Assembly: GCA_016703625.1 (NCBI GenBank)
Contig: JADJBP010000001.1
Location: 682,001 to 746,000, forward strand
Reading direction: 5' to 3'
Source: Chitinophagaceae bacterium
GTDB lineage: Bacteria; Bacteroidota; Bacteroidia; Chitinophagales; Chitinophagaceae
Length of the DNA stretch: 64,000 bases
Shown here: piece by piece, positions 55,021-63,436 of the stretch
How the letters are laid out: every line of letters starts with the position of its first letter
How positions within the stretch are numbered: the stretch's first letter is position 1
The notes under the pieces: generated by a model
Told to the model about the DNA's origin: nothing
Seen by the model: only the letters and a program-made list of their open reading frames with translations
Database searches by the model: none
Position numbers and translations under genes: made by a program

Positions 55021-55108
55021 ATAGTCATTAAGTCATTGGTCATTGTACCGATACTTTTTTAATAAATGACTCAATGACTAATGACAAATGACTTAATAAC
55101 CAATGACC
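55021..55108. repeat. TCATTA/TAATGA inverted short-word array reaching into murG
   Basis: Left: AGTCATTAAGTCATTGGTCATTG region; right: CAATGACTAATGACAAATGA and AATAACCAATGACC. The last word contains the ATG (55103) that starts murG. Confidence 0.8.
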
Positions 55109-56191
55109 AAAAAAATAATCATAGCAGGAGGCGGAACAGGAGGGCATATTTTTCCGGCCATTGCCATTGCCAATGCCATTTTAAAACAGGAGCCGGCAAC
55201 TGAAATATTATTTGTTGGGGCCAAAGGTAAAATGGAAATGGAAAAAATACCGCAGGCAGGTTTTCGGATCGAAGGTTTAAATATAGCCGGGTTAGACAGA
55301 AGTTCTTTGATAAAAAATATTGGATTACCGTTTAAACTCGTAAGAAGTTTTTTACAGGTTGACCGTATTTTCAATGCTTTCAGGCCCCATGCAGTTATCG
55401 GTGTTGGCGGGTATTCCAGTTTCCCGGTATTGCGGTATGCGCAGGCAAAGCGGATCCCTTCTTTCATTCATGAGAGTAATTCATTTGCCGGTAAAAGCAA
55501 TATCATGCTGGGAAAAAAAGCTGCAAAGATCTTTGTGGCCGGTGGGGGTATGGAAAAATTCTTTCCGGCAAATAAAATATATATAACCGGGAACCCGGTA
55601 AGGGAAAGCATTGTACAAAGTACAGTGAGCAGGGAAGAAGGGATCGGTTTTTTTGGTTTGGATGCTGCAAAAAAAACGGTATTGTCTGTTGGAGGAAGCC
55701 TTGGCGCAAAAAGCATAAACGAAGCAATGGATAAAGACCTTGATCTGTTTGAAGCCAATAACCTGCAACTGGTATGGCAAACAGGTAAACCTTACGCTGC
55801 TGCAGGCAAGGCAAGGGCCAAAGGTAAAACCAATGTATGGACCGATGATTTTATCAATAAGATGGAATATGCCTATGCAGCGGCCGACCTGGTGATCAGC
55901 AGGAGCGGTGCCATGGCGATCGCGGAATTATGTGTGATGAAAAAAGCTGTTGTTTTTGTACCATTTCCATTTGCAGCCGAAGATCATCAAACGGTGAATG
56001 CACAAAATTTAGTTAATAAAAATGCAGGCATAATGATAAAAGATAATGAGGCGTTAGCACAATTGGTCCCTGCAATTATTGATCTGTCAAAAGATGTACA
56101 TAAACAACTGGAATTAAAAACAAATATTGGAAAACTGGGAATTTCAAATGCTGATGAAATTATAGCAACAGAAATTTTGAAAAGTATTTAA
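55103..56191 (+). CDS. murG: Lipid II synthase (UDP-GlcNAc transferase)
   Basis: 362 residues. GT28/GT-B fold: IIIAGGGTGGHIFPAIAIAN, VIGVGGYSSFPVLRYAQAKR, HESNSFAGKSNIMLGKKAAK, TGNPVRESIV, SVGGSLGAKSINEAM, DLVISRSGAMAIAELCVMKK, FPFAAEDHQTVNAQNLV. Start codon lies inside the upstream repeat. Its TAA overlaps the murC ATG by one base. Confidence 0.96.
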   Translation: MTKKIIIAGGGTGGHIFPAIAIANAILKQEPATEILFVGAKGKMEMEKIPQAGFRIEGLNIAGLDRSSLIKNIGLPFKLVRSFLQVDRIFNAFRPHAVIGVGGYSSFPVLRYAQAKRIPSFIHESNSFAGKSNIMLGKKAAKIFVAGGGMEKFFPANKIYITGNPVRESIVQSTVSREEGIGFFGLDAAKKTVLSVGGSLGAKSINEAMDKDLDLFEANNLQLVWQTGKPYAAAGKARAKGKTNVWTDDFINKMEYAYAAADLVISRSGAMAIAELCVMKKAVVFVPFPFAAEDHQTVNAQNLVNKNAGIMIKDNEALAQLVPAIIDLSKDVHKQLELKTNIGKLGISNADEIIATEILKSI

Positions 56192-57567
56192 TGATGGAGA
56201 TCCGGGATATAAAGCGCATATATTTTTTGGGAATCGGGGGAATCGGTATGAGTGCATTGGCCAGGTATTTTAATGCAGGAGGAGTACGGGTTAGCGGTTA
56301 TGATAAAACAGAAACAGCTTTAACTAAGAAACTGGAAGCAGAGGGGATAGCGATCCATTTTGAAGATAACATTGAGTTCATTGACACAAGGGCAGAACTG
56401 GTGGTTTATACACCCGCGATACCCAAAGACCATAAAGAGCTGAATTATTTTTTACAGAATAATTACCCGATGGCAAAGCGGAGTGAAGTACTGGGTGCCA
56501 TCACCAACAGTTCTTATAATATATGTATTGCCGGCACACATGGTAAAACAACGACCAGCACCATGGTGGCACATATACTTCGGCAAAGCGGTTACGGATG
56601 CAATGCTTTCCTGGGTGGTATATCGGTAAACTATGATACCAATTTCTGGCCGCAGGCCAGCAGCCGGGAAAGTAAAAAAAATGTATCGGTGGTGGAAGCA
56701 GATGAATATGACAGGAGTTTTTTGAAATTAAGCCCGGATATAGCCATCATCAGTTCTATGGATCCTGATCACCTGGATATTTACGGTACTGCCGAAAATA
56801 TGGAACAGGCCTTCATCGATTTTTCGGCCAGGATAAAACCTGGTGGATTGTTGCTGAGTAAATACGGGCTTAAAAGAACCGATGACCTGGAAGGAGGTGA
56901 GCACCTTACTTTTCATTTGCACAATGAAAATGCCAGTGTGTATGCTGCCAATATAAAAATGATCAATGGCAGCTACCGGTTTGATGTATTGATGCAGTAT
57001 TGGGAATTAAAGGATGTGGTTTTACACATGGGCGGACTGCATAACATTGAAAATATGATAGCAGCCATATCGGTGGCACATTACCTGGGAATTGATAATG
57101 ATAAAATAAGAGATGCAGTTGAAGCATTCAGGGGTGTAAAAAGAAGGTTTGAATATATTTTGAAGAATGAAGAGCAGGTAATGGTGGATGATTATGCTCA
57201 TCATCCTGAAGAATTAAGGGCATTGATCAGCGGTGCAAAAGAATTATTCCCGGGTAAAAAATGCACCGTGGTTTTTCAGCCGCACCTGTTCAGCAGGACG
57301 AATGACCTGGCTGATGGATTTGCAGAAACACTTGACCTGGCTGATGAAGTGATCTTACTGCCCATTTACCCGGCCAGGGAATTGCCAATAGAAGGGGTAA
57401 GCAGTTACATGATTTTAGATAAAATGAAATGCGCTCATAAAATGGTTTTGGAAAAAGAGGAATTGATTGAATGGATAAAAAATAATAAAACAGCTTTATT
57501 GATCACGGCAGGTGCAGGTGATATTGATACATTGGTTGAACCGATAAAAGGAATATTGATAACATAA
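56191..57567 (+). CDS. murC: UDP-MurNAc-L-alanine ligase
   Basis: 458 residues. YFLGIGGIGMSALARYF, ATP motif GTHGKTTTSTMVAHIL, VVEADEYDRSF, SMDPDHLDIYGT, GVKRRFEYIL, VDDYAHHPEELRALI, FQPHLFSRTND. ATG 56191 or 56194; coupled to murG. Confidence 0.96.
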   Translation: MMEIRDIKRIYFLGIGGIGMSALARYFNAGGVRVSGYDKTETALTKKLEAEGIAIHFEDNIEFIDTRAELVVYTPAIPKDHKELNYFLQNNYPMAKRSEVLGAITNSSYNICIAGTHGKTTTSTMVAHILRQSGYGCNAFLGGISVNYDTNFWPQASSRESKKNVSVVEADEYDRSFLKLSPDIAIISSMDPDHLDIYGTAENMEQAFIDFSARIKPGGLLLSKYGLKRTDDLEGGEHLTFHLHNENASVYAANIKMINGSYRFDVLMQYWELKDVVLHMGGLHNIENMIAAISVAHYLGIDNDKIRDAVEAFRGVKRRFEYILKNEEQVMVDDYAHHPEELRALISGAKELFPGKKCTVVFQPHLFSRTNDLADGFAETLDLADEVILLPIYPARELPIEGVSSYMILDKMKCAHKMVLEKEELIEWIKNNKTALLITAGAGDIDTLVEPIKGILIT

Positions 57568-57568
57568 T

Positions 57569-58735
57569 TTGGAAAATATACAACGATACAGTATTAAAAA
57601 TATCCTTTTGGCAACCCTTTGGATCGCCCTGGGCGGAGCCACGGTCTTTTTACTGGTTGCAGCCATCAAAACCAAACCGGAAAGGCTGTGTAAAGGTATT
57701 GAGATCAGTATCCACGGTGTAAGCAATAACTTTTTTGTTGATAAAAATGATATCCTGAATACCATTGCTTCCCTGGAAAAAACAAACCCGGTTGGTAAAG
57801 CCATGGGTGCCTTTAATTTAAAGCACCTGGAAGATCAGCTCGATAAGGATGTCTGGATAAAATCGGCTGAACTGTTCTTTGATAATAATGATATTCTCCA
57901 GGTAATTGTGCAGGAAAGGGAACCTGTTGCCCGGGTGTTCGCAGCTTCGGGAGAAACATTTTACATTGATGATGAACTGGCCATGTTGCCGCTGAGTGAA
58001 AAATTTTCGGCAAGGTTACCGGTATTCACCAATTTTCCATCGGGTAAAAAAATACTTTCCGGGGCCGACAGCAGTTTGCTGATGGATATTAAAACGATCA
58101 GTCTTGCCATTCAAAAAGATTCTTTCTGTATGGCGATGATCGAGCAGGTGGATATAACCGCACAACGCACATTTGAAATGATCCCGAAGATCGGTAACCA
58201 GCTGATCGTTTTTGGAGATGCAACCGATACAGAAACCAAACTCGTGAAACTGAAACTATTCTATAAAGAGATCATGGTAAAAGCAGGCTGGGATCACTAC
58301 AGTATAATAAACGTGCAGTATAAGAACCAGGTTGTGGCAAAAAGAAAAGGAGCAGAGGATGTTGCAGCAGATTCGTTGCGAACACTGCAGCTTATGCAAA
58401 TTATTGCCGAGCGGTCACAAAGGGCAGCAGGTGATTCATTAAAGATCATGCAGCAGGGCAATGACCGTAACGAGGCTGACAGCACTATGATACAACAATC
58501 CATTCAACGGGATGAAAGTGATGAAACAGCTGTATCAACTGGGAATGCCGTGTTGCAAAACAACCAGGCTGAATTGAGCAGCGTAAAACCGGTAACGCAG
58601 AGTGTTCTGCCGACAGTGAAGAAAGATACCAAACCGGCTGTAAAACCGGTCCAAAAAATGGCAGTGGCAAAAAAAGTTGTAAAAGAGCCCAAAGCTGTGA
58701 TGGGAAAGAAGAACGACTATGACCCTGTTCCCTGA
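57569..58735 (+). CDS. ftsQ: Cell division protein FtsQ with long C-terminal extension
   Basis: 388 residues from TTG 57569, two bases after the murC stop. One membrane helix (ILLATLWIALGGATVFLLVA), a POTRA-like part (GIEISIHGVSNNFFVDKNDI), DVWIKSAELFFDNNDILQVI and VQEREPVARVF typical of FtsQ/DivIB. Beyond about residue 275 there is a roughly 110-residue tail of Gln/Asp/Ser-rich then Lys/Pro/Val-rich low-complexity sequence, facing the periplasm. Confidence 0.9.
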   Translation: MENIQRYSIKNILLATLWIALGGATVFLLVAAIKTKPERLCKGIEISIHGVSNNFFVDKNDILNTIASLEKTNPVGKAMGAFNLKHLEDQLDKDVWIKSAELFFDNNDILQVIVQEREPVARVFAASGETFYIDDELAMLPLSEKFSARLPVFTNFPSGKKILSGADSSLLMDIKTISLAIQKDSFCMAMIEQVDITAQRTFEMIPKIGNQLIVFGDATDTETKLVKLKLFYKEIMVKAGWDHYSIINVQYKNQVVAKRKGAEDVAADSLRTLQLMQIIAERSQRAAGDSLKIMQQGNDRNEADSTMIQQSIQRDESDETAVSTGNAVLQNNQAELSSVKPVTQSVLPTVKKDTKPAVKPVQKMAVAKKVVKEPKAVMGKKNDYDPVP

Positions 58736-58807
58736 AGTACAATTGCGGGGCGCATCAAAAACAAAGTCTAAAAAATAATTTATAATACAAACACAAAACA
58801 AACACAT

Positions 58808-60178
58808 ATGAATCAGGAACAACCCATCATCGTAGGCCTGGATATCGGCACCACAAAAATTGCTGCCATTGCCGGTCGAAAAAATGAGTACGGCAAGCTG
58901 GAAATTCTTGGCTTTGGCCGTGCCAACAGTAATGGTGTACAACATGGTATGGTGTTGAACATCGATCAAACCATCAAAGCCATAGAAATGGCTTTAAAAA
59001 ACTGTTACGACTCCAATCCTAACCTGGAGATCGGTGAAGTGTATGTTGGCATTGCCGGCCATCATATTAAAAGTCTGCAAACACGCGGTGATATTGTGAG
59101 GCAGAGTATTGAAGAAGAGATCAGGCAGGAAGAGATAGACAGGCTGGTTGCAGACCAGTACCGGACCTATATCCCGGCAGGCGACCAGATCATTGATGTG
59201 ATCCCGCAGGAATTTACTGTAGATAATTTTCAGAATATACCAAACCCCATCGGGTACAGTGGTGTAAAAGTGGGTGCTAATTTTCACATTATTACGGGCG
59301 ATAAAAACGCGATCAGGAATATTAACCGCAGTGTTGATAAAGCCGGGCTTATTACAAAGGATTTAGTTCTGCAACCACTTGCCTCTGCAGCCGCTGTTAT
59401 GTGTGACCAGGACCTGGAAGCGGGTGTCGCCATTGTAGATATTGGTGGCGGCACCACCGACCTGGCTGTTTTTTATGAAGGCATATTAAAGCATACGGCC
59501 GTGATACCGTTCGGAGGTGAGAACATTACCAACGATATTAAAAATGGTTTGGGTGTTTTAAAAACACAGGCCGAGCAAATGAAGATCCAGTTTGGCAGTG
59601 CATTGAGTGATGAAGCAAAAACCAATGCATTTATCACCATCCCGGGTTTACGCGGTATGGCGCCCAAAGAGATATCGGTAAAAAACCTGGCCGGAATCAT
59701 ACAGGCACGTATGAGCGAGATCATGGATTTTGTTACCTATCATTTAAAACAGGTAGGCCTGGATACGCGTATGCTGAACGGGGGCGTGATACTCACCGGT
59801 GGCGGGTCACAACTGAAACACCTGATCCAGTTAACAGAATATGTTACCGGGTTAAATGCAAGGATCGGTTACCCCAATGAACACCTGGCCGCCGGGCATA
59901 TCGATGAACTGGCCAAGCCCATGTACAGTACCTGTATCGGTTTGATCCTGAAAGGATATAATGATTATGAAAATAAGAATAAACTGTTCGAAGAACAATT
60001 CAGGAAAGTAGAAGTACCCGGTTCTTTAAAACAGCAGCCGGTTGATGAAACGCTGGATACTCCCAATGAAAATCCACAGGTAAAAGTGAAACAGCGCAAA
60101 TCGCTGAAAACATTTATGGATGGATTTAAGAATGGCCTGATCGACCTGTTCAAGGAGGAAGAAGACGCAAAATTGTAA
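58808..60178 (+). CDS. ftsA: Cell division actin-like ATPase FtsA
   Basis: 456 residues. Actin-like: VGLDIGTTKIAAIAGRKNEY (phosphate 1), SHS2 domain around EVYVGIAGHHIKSLQTRGD, VAIVDIGGGTTDLAVF (phosphate 2), LTGGGSQLKHLIQLTEYV (adenosine). C-terminal QRKSLKTFMDGFKNGLIDLF is an amphipathic membrane-targeting helix. Anchors FtsZ to the membrane. Confidence 0.95.
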   Translation: MNQEQPIIVGLDIGTTKIAAIAGRKNEYGKLEILGFGRANSNGVQHGMVLNIDQTIKAIEMALKNCYDSNPNLEIGEVYVGIAGHHIKSLQTRGDIVRQSIEEEIRQEEIDRLVADQYRTYIPAGDQIIDVIPQEFTVDNFQNIPNPIGYSGVKVGANFHIITGDKNAIRNINRSVDKAGLITKDLVLQPLASAAAVMCDQDLEAGVAIVDIGGGTTDLAVFYEGILKHTAVIPFGGENITNDIKNGLGVLKTQAEQMKIQFGSALSDEAKTNAFITIPGLRGMAPKEISVKNLAGIIQARMSEIMDFVTYHLKQVGLDTRMLNGGVILTGGGSQLKHLIQLTEYVTGLNARIGYPNEHLAAGHIDELAKPMYSTCIGLILKGYNDYENKNKLFEEQFRKVEVPGSLKQQPVDETLDTPNENPQVKVKQRKSLKTFMDGFKNGLIDLFKEEEDAKL

Positions 60179-60214
60179 TGTCATTGCGAGGAGGTACAAC
60201 AAAGCAATCTGCTC
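60179..60214 (+). repeat. Dispersed intergenic element (TCATTGCGAGGAGG...AAGCAATCT)
   Basis: Directly after the ftsA stop. The wording TGTCATTGCGAGGAGG then AAAGCAATCTG matches a repeat element found in many bacterial genomes; its function is unknown. The rest of the ftsA-ftsZ spacer (60215-60407) holds no recognised signal. Confidence 0.6.
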
Positions 60215-60407
60215 AACAGGATCGCTAAAGTTGAAATGAAAAGGAGATGCTGGATTGATGAATAAAGAAATAACTGTACAAGTGAGATTCTTCTTTTCTC
60301 TTACTAAAGGAAAAGAAGAACAGACCAAGTTAACAACAATGATGCTATGAAAAACAAAAGTTCGTAAAAAAATAAAGATTTAGATACTACTAACCCATTA
60401 ATTAATA

Positions 60408-60434
60408 AACGCAGCATGACAATATGCAGGCGTT
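60408..60434. repeat. Hairpin 13 bases before ftsZ
   Basis: AACGC and GCGTT with inner AGCAT/ATGC; could affect ftsZ translation or stability. Confidence 0.45.
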
Positions 60435-60447
60435 GTAAAAAAAAAAT

Positions 60448-62332
60448 ATGATACATTTTGATTTGCCTAAAGATCAATCCTCCATCATCAAAGTAATTGG
60501 TGTTGGCGGTGGCGGAAGCAATGCAGTAAACCACATGTTTTCGCAAAATATCGAAGGCGTAAATTTCATCATCTGCAATACAGATGCACAGGCAATTGCA
60601 CAAAGCAAAGTGCCTAATAAAATTCAGCTCGGGCCACATTTAACGCAGGGCCTTGGAGCCGGTGCCAACCCTGAAATTGGCAGGCAGGCAACAGAAGAAA
60701 GCCTGGAAGAAATTAAACGCATCCTGGAAGTGAATACCAAAATGGCATTCATTACTGCAGGTATGGGTGGTGGTACGGGTACCGGCGGGGCTCCCATCCT
60801 TGCAAAGATCTGCAAAGACCTGGGTATACTTACCGTTGGTATTGTTACCACACCTTTTGCCTATGAAGGGAAAAAAAGAATTGCCCAGGCAGAAGAAGGT
60901 GTGATGCTTTTGAAAAATCATGTTGACACTTTACTGGTGATCAGCAATGATAAGCTGCGCCACCAGTTTGGCAATTTAAAAATGAAAGAAGCTTTTGCCA
61001 AGGCCGATAATGTGCTGGCAACGGCTGCCAAATGTATAACCGATGTGATCAACAGTACCGGGCAGATCAATGTGGATTTTGCGGATGTATGTACTGTAAT
61101 GACCAACGGCGGAGTTGCCATTTTAGGCAGTGCTGCTGCAGAAGGCGAAAACAGGGCTCAGTCAGCTATTGAAAACGCCATCAATTCTCCGTTGCTGAAT
61201 GACAATGATATACGGGGTGCCAAGTGGATACTGATCAATATCAATTCATCAGAAGGAGAACATGAGTTTACCATGGATGAAGTGGAGATCATTCAGAATT
61301 ATTTATTGAGCCAGGCAGGTGATGATACCGATGTGATACTTGGATTGGGATATGATAACAGCCTGGGTGCACAGATCGGCATTACACTTATCGCAACGGG
61401 CTTCGATCACAAGGACCCTTTTGAGAAAAAACCTGAAGCAAAAAGAACAGAAAGATGAAAAGATCGTAATGACACTGGAGATGCCGGCCAGGGAAGAAAC
61501 GAAAATTATGAAGCAACCCTCATTACAGTTTGAAGAAAAAGATGAGGAAGAAGCGATTGCCGAAATTACCGAACAGCCGGTATTGCAGTTGGCAGAAGAC
61601 CTGATGATGCCCGTCTTAAAAGATACAACGGAAGAGCTGCCTGTAGTGGAAATACTTAGTAAAACTACTGGGGATAAGTTGAATGAAAACCCGGTGTATT
61701 TTGAAATATCTTCGGCACCGGATCAGGTTCCAGTAATAGAATTTGTAATTCCACAAAATCCTCCTCCTGCTGAAAAACCAACAGCAAAACCTGAATTTCA
61801 AAACGAAATAATTACCGATCATAAAAATGCTAGCACCCCTCCTTCGTCTGGAGGGTACCTGGCTAAACCTTCACAGATCTATGTGGAGGAGCAGCCAAAA
61901 CCAGAATCCAATTCGACTGATGAGCTACTGCCGGTGCAAGAGAGAGAACAGGAAGACGAACCTGTGATTGAAATGCAGTTGGTAGTTAAAACCCATCAAG
62001 CGGCGGAGGAGGAGCAACATGTACAAACAACTCAGCCCATCATGATTTCCAATGTTGAGGAACCTGCCATGCAGGACGAAACAGAGGATCTTAGGCGCAG
62101 GGCCATGGATCGGATTGCAAAACTGCGTAACTTGTCGTTCAACATTAACGCAGCTGATCCTAACAATGAGTTCGAAACGGTGCCTGCTTACCTTCGCCGC
62201 AATATGGAATTGCATAATTCCATTGCTGATGTGGAAAGTTTTTACAGTAACTACACCGTTAAATCCGACGATAATAACCAGGCTACAATAAGTACACTGA
62301 ACAGTTTCCTCGAAGGTAAAAAACCTGATTAA
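60448..62332 (+). CDS. ftsZ: Cell division protein FtsZ with long C-terminal linker, frameshift near 61443
   Basis: About 628 residues after repair. GTPase core: IKVIGVGGGGSNAVNHMFSQ, tubulin signature GGGTGTG at 107-113, NTDAQAIAQSK, DFADVCTVMTNGGVAILGSA, NIAL-like GYDNSLGAQIGITLIATGFD. The core frame ends at 61458 just after the A-run at 61441-61445; the other frame continues without break (LKQKEQKDEKIVMTLEMPAR) through a Glu/Pro/Gln-rich linker of about 250 residues to a C-terminal peptide NEFETVPAYLRRNMELHNSI, the FtsA-binding tail. Ending at 336 residues would remove that tail. The linker contains a small palindrome at 61837-61855. Confidence 0.93.
61837..61855. repeat. CCCTCC-N7-GGAGGG hairpin inside ftsZ linker
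   Basis: Arms at 61837-61842 and 61850-61855; encodes the out-of-character STPPSSGGYLAKP stretch. Resembles the cccctcc...ggagggg spacer elements of this phylum. Confidence 0.6.
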
Positions 62333-62339
62333 AATAATG

Positions 62340-62370
62340 ATGCCAATTCCGCAGTAAACGGGATTGGCAT
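62340..62370 (+). terminator. Hairpin after ftsZ (first terminator)
   Basis: ATGCCAAT with ATTGGCAT, extended by TCC/GGG, followed by TTATGTTTGT. Confidence 0.7.
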
Positions 62371-62402
62371 TTATGTTTGTTTGTGTTTGGTTTTATGAAT
62401 AG

Positions 62403-62428
62403 AAGCCCTGCTGAAAAAGCGGGGCTTT
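62403..62428 (+). terminator. Second terminator after ftsZ
   Basis: AAGCCCTGC, loop TGAAAAA, GCGGGGCTT, then T-rich; end of the dcw cluster. Confidence 0.8.
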
Positions 62429-62470
62429 AATTTTTAATAATGTATCTGAATTTGTTTAACCGGGATGACC

Positions 62471-62812
62471 TCAATTCAGCATTTCCGCACCACGTAGAGC
62501 CAGCCAGTTGTTTATCATATCAGTAATTTTTATCGGGTGCCTTACCGCCTGCTTTGGGGCGACAGCCGGTTTTGTTTCCTGCAGGCTTTGTGCGGGTAAA
62601 ACATGCTTTTCCAGGTCAAATAAAAGTTTTTGCCGGCTTGCAATGTCCTTTATACCAGCAATGTTGCACGCTTTATCAAAGTCAGTATGCATGCCATAAC
62701 CAACTACAAGTTCGGCCAACCCGGGGAATTCGGGTAACGCCAGTATTTTCTTTACAAAATAATACGTTTTATCATGTATTATTTTTGTTTGTACGGTGTA
62801 AACATGTTCCAT
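62471..62812 (-). CDS. Conserved-looking hypothetical protein
   Basis: 113 residues, MEHVYTVQTKIIHDKTYYFV, then KKILALPEFPGLAELVVGYG, ASRQKLLFDLEKHVLP and an Ala/Lys/Pro linker to IKITDMINNWLALRGAEMLN. No signal peptide or membrane segment. Normal codon use for the region and a compact domain make it a credible gene; no family recognised. Convergent with ftsZ. Confidence 0.6.
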   Translation of the reverse strand: MEHVYTVQTKIIHDKTYYFVKKILALPEFPGLAELVVGYGMHTDFDKACNIAGIKDIASRQKLLFDLEKHVLPAQSLQETKPAVAPKQAVRHPIKITDMINNWLALRGAEMLN

Positions 62813-63436
62813 TTCCTGTGTTTTGAGGTGAGTATTATTATCCCTTTATATTAAACTTATCCATTTTTTAAAAATTGAAGTATTCATCCTGCTTTTTAAT
62901 ACATGAATACATACAGTTTTTTCAAAAGGATGGTTTTGTACCTACAGGTACCAGGAAATGGATCGTTCATTGCAATAAATCACGAATTAAAATGTGATCA
63001 GTGCTGTGAACTGAAGGAAATTCAAAGGATAATGCCGAAATGGTTAAATGTTAAGGGAATAGCCACAATTGTGAAATGGTTGTGCAGAGGATATGTAGTA
63101 AATGTAGTAGATCTGTGTTGTAAGGTAATGTAAATGTAAGCCATATGCCCGAAGAAATCAAAAAATGGTGATAAGTTATGTATTGGAACAGGTGCGTTGT
63201 TGCAATTGCTTAAGCACTAAGCGGTTATTTATTTTTATAAAATTAAAAGTGAAAATGGCTGACAGCAAAAAAACAGGCAAATTGAAAAAATGACTGCTTT
63301 TTAAATAGTAAAGAAATGGGATTTTTTTTAAGATTGCATTACCTGCCTTTTAAACCCGGTTTGAAAAAGTAAAACCGGATCAGTAAAGATTACATAACTC
63401 CCGAAATATTAGTTGCATGAACCGGCAATCAAAAAA
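62813..63436. other. AT-rich intergenic stretch, no supported gene
   Basis: A 76-codon frame at 62903-63133 with five Cys (KCDQCCELKE, LCRGYVV, DLCCKVM) is open but has no ribosome-binding site or family match; I do not call it a gene. Confidence 0.5.

Noticed and set aside
60408..60434. Riboswitch upstream of ftsZ
   Set aside because: Only a simple short hairpin; no known aptamer core.
62903..63133. 76-codon Cys-containing ORF
   Set aside because: Attractive Cys pairs but no ribosome-binding site, and codon use typical of AT-rich noncoding DNA.
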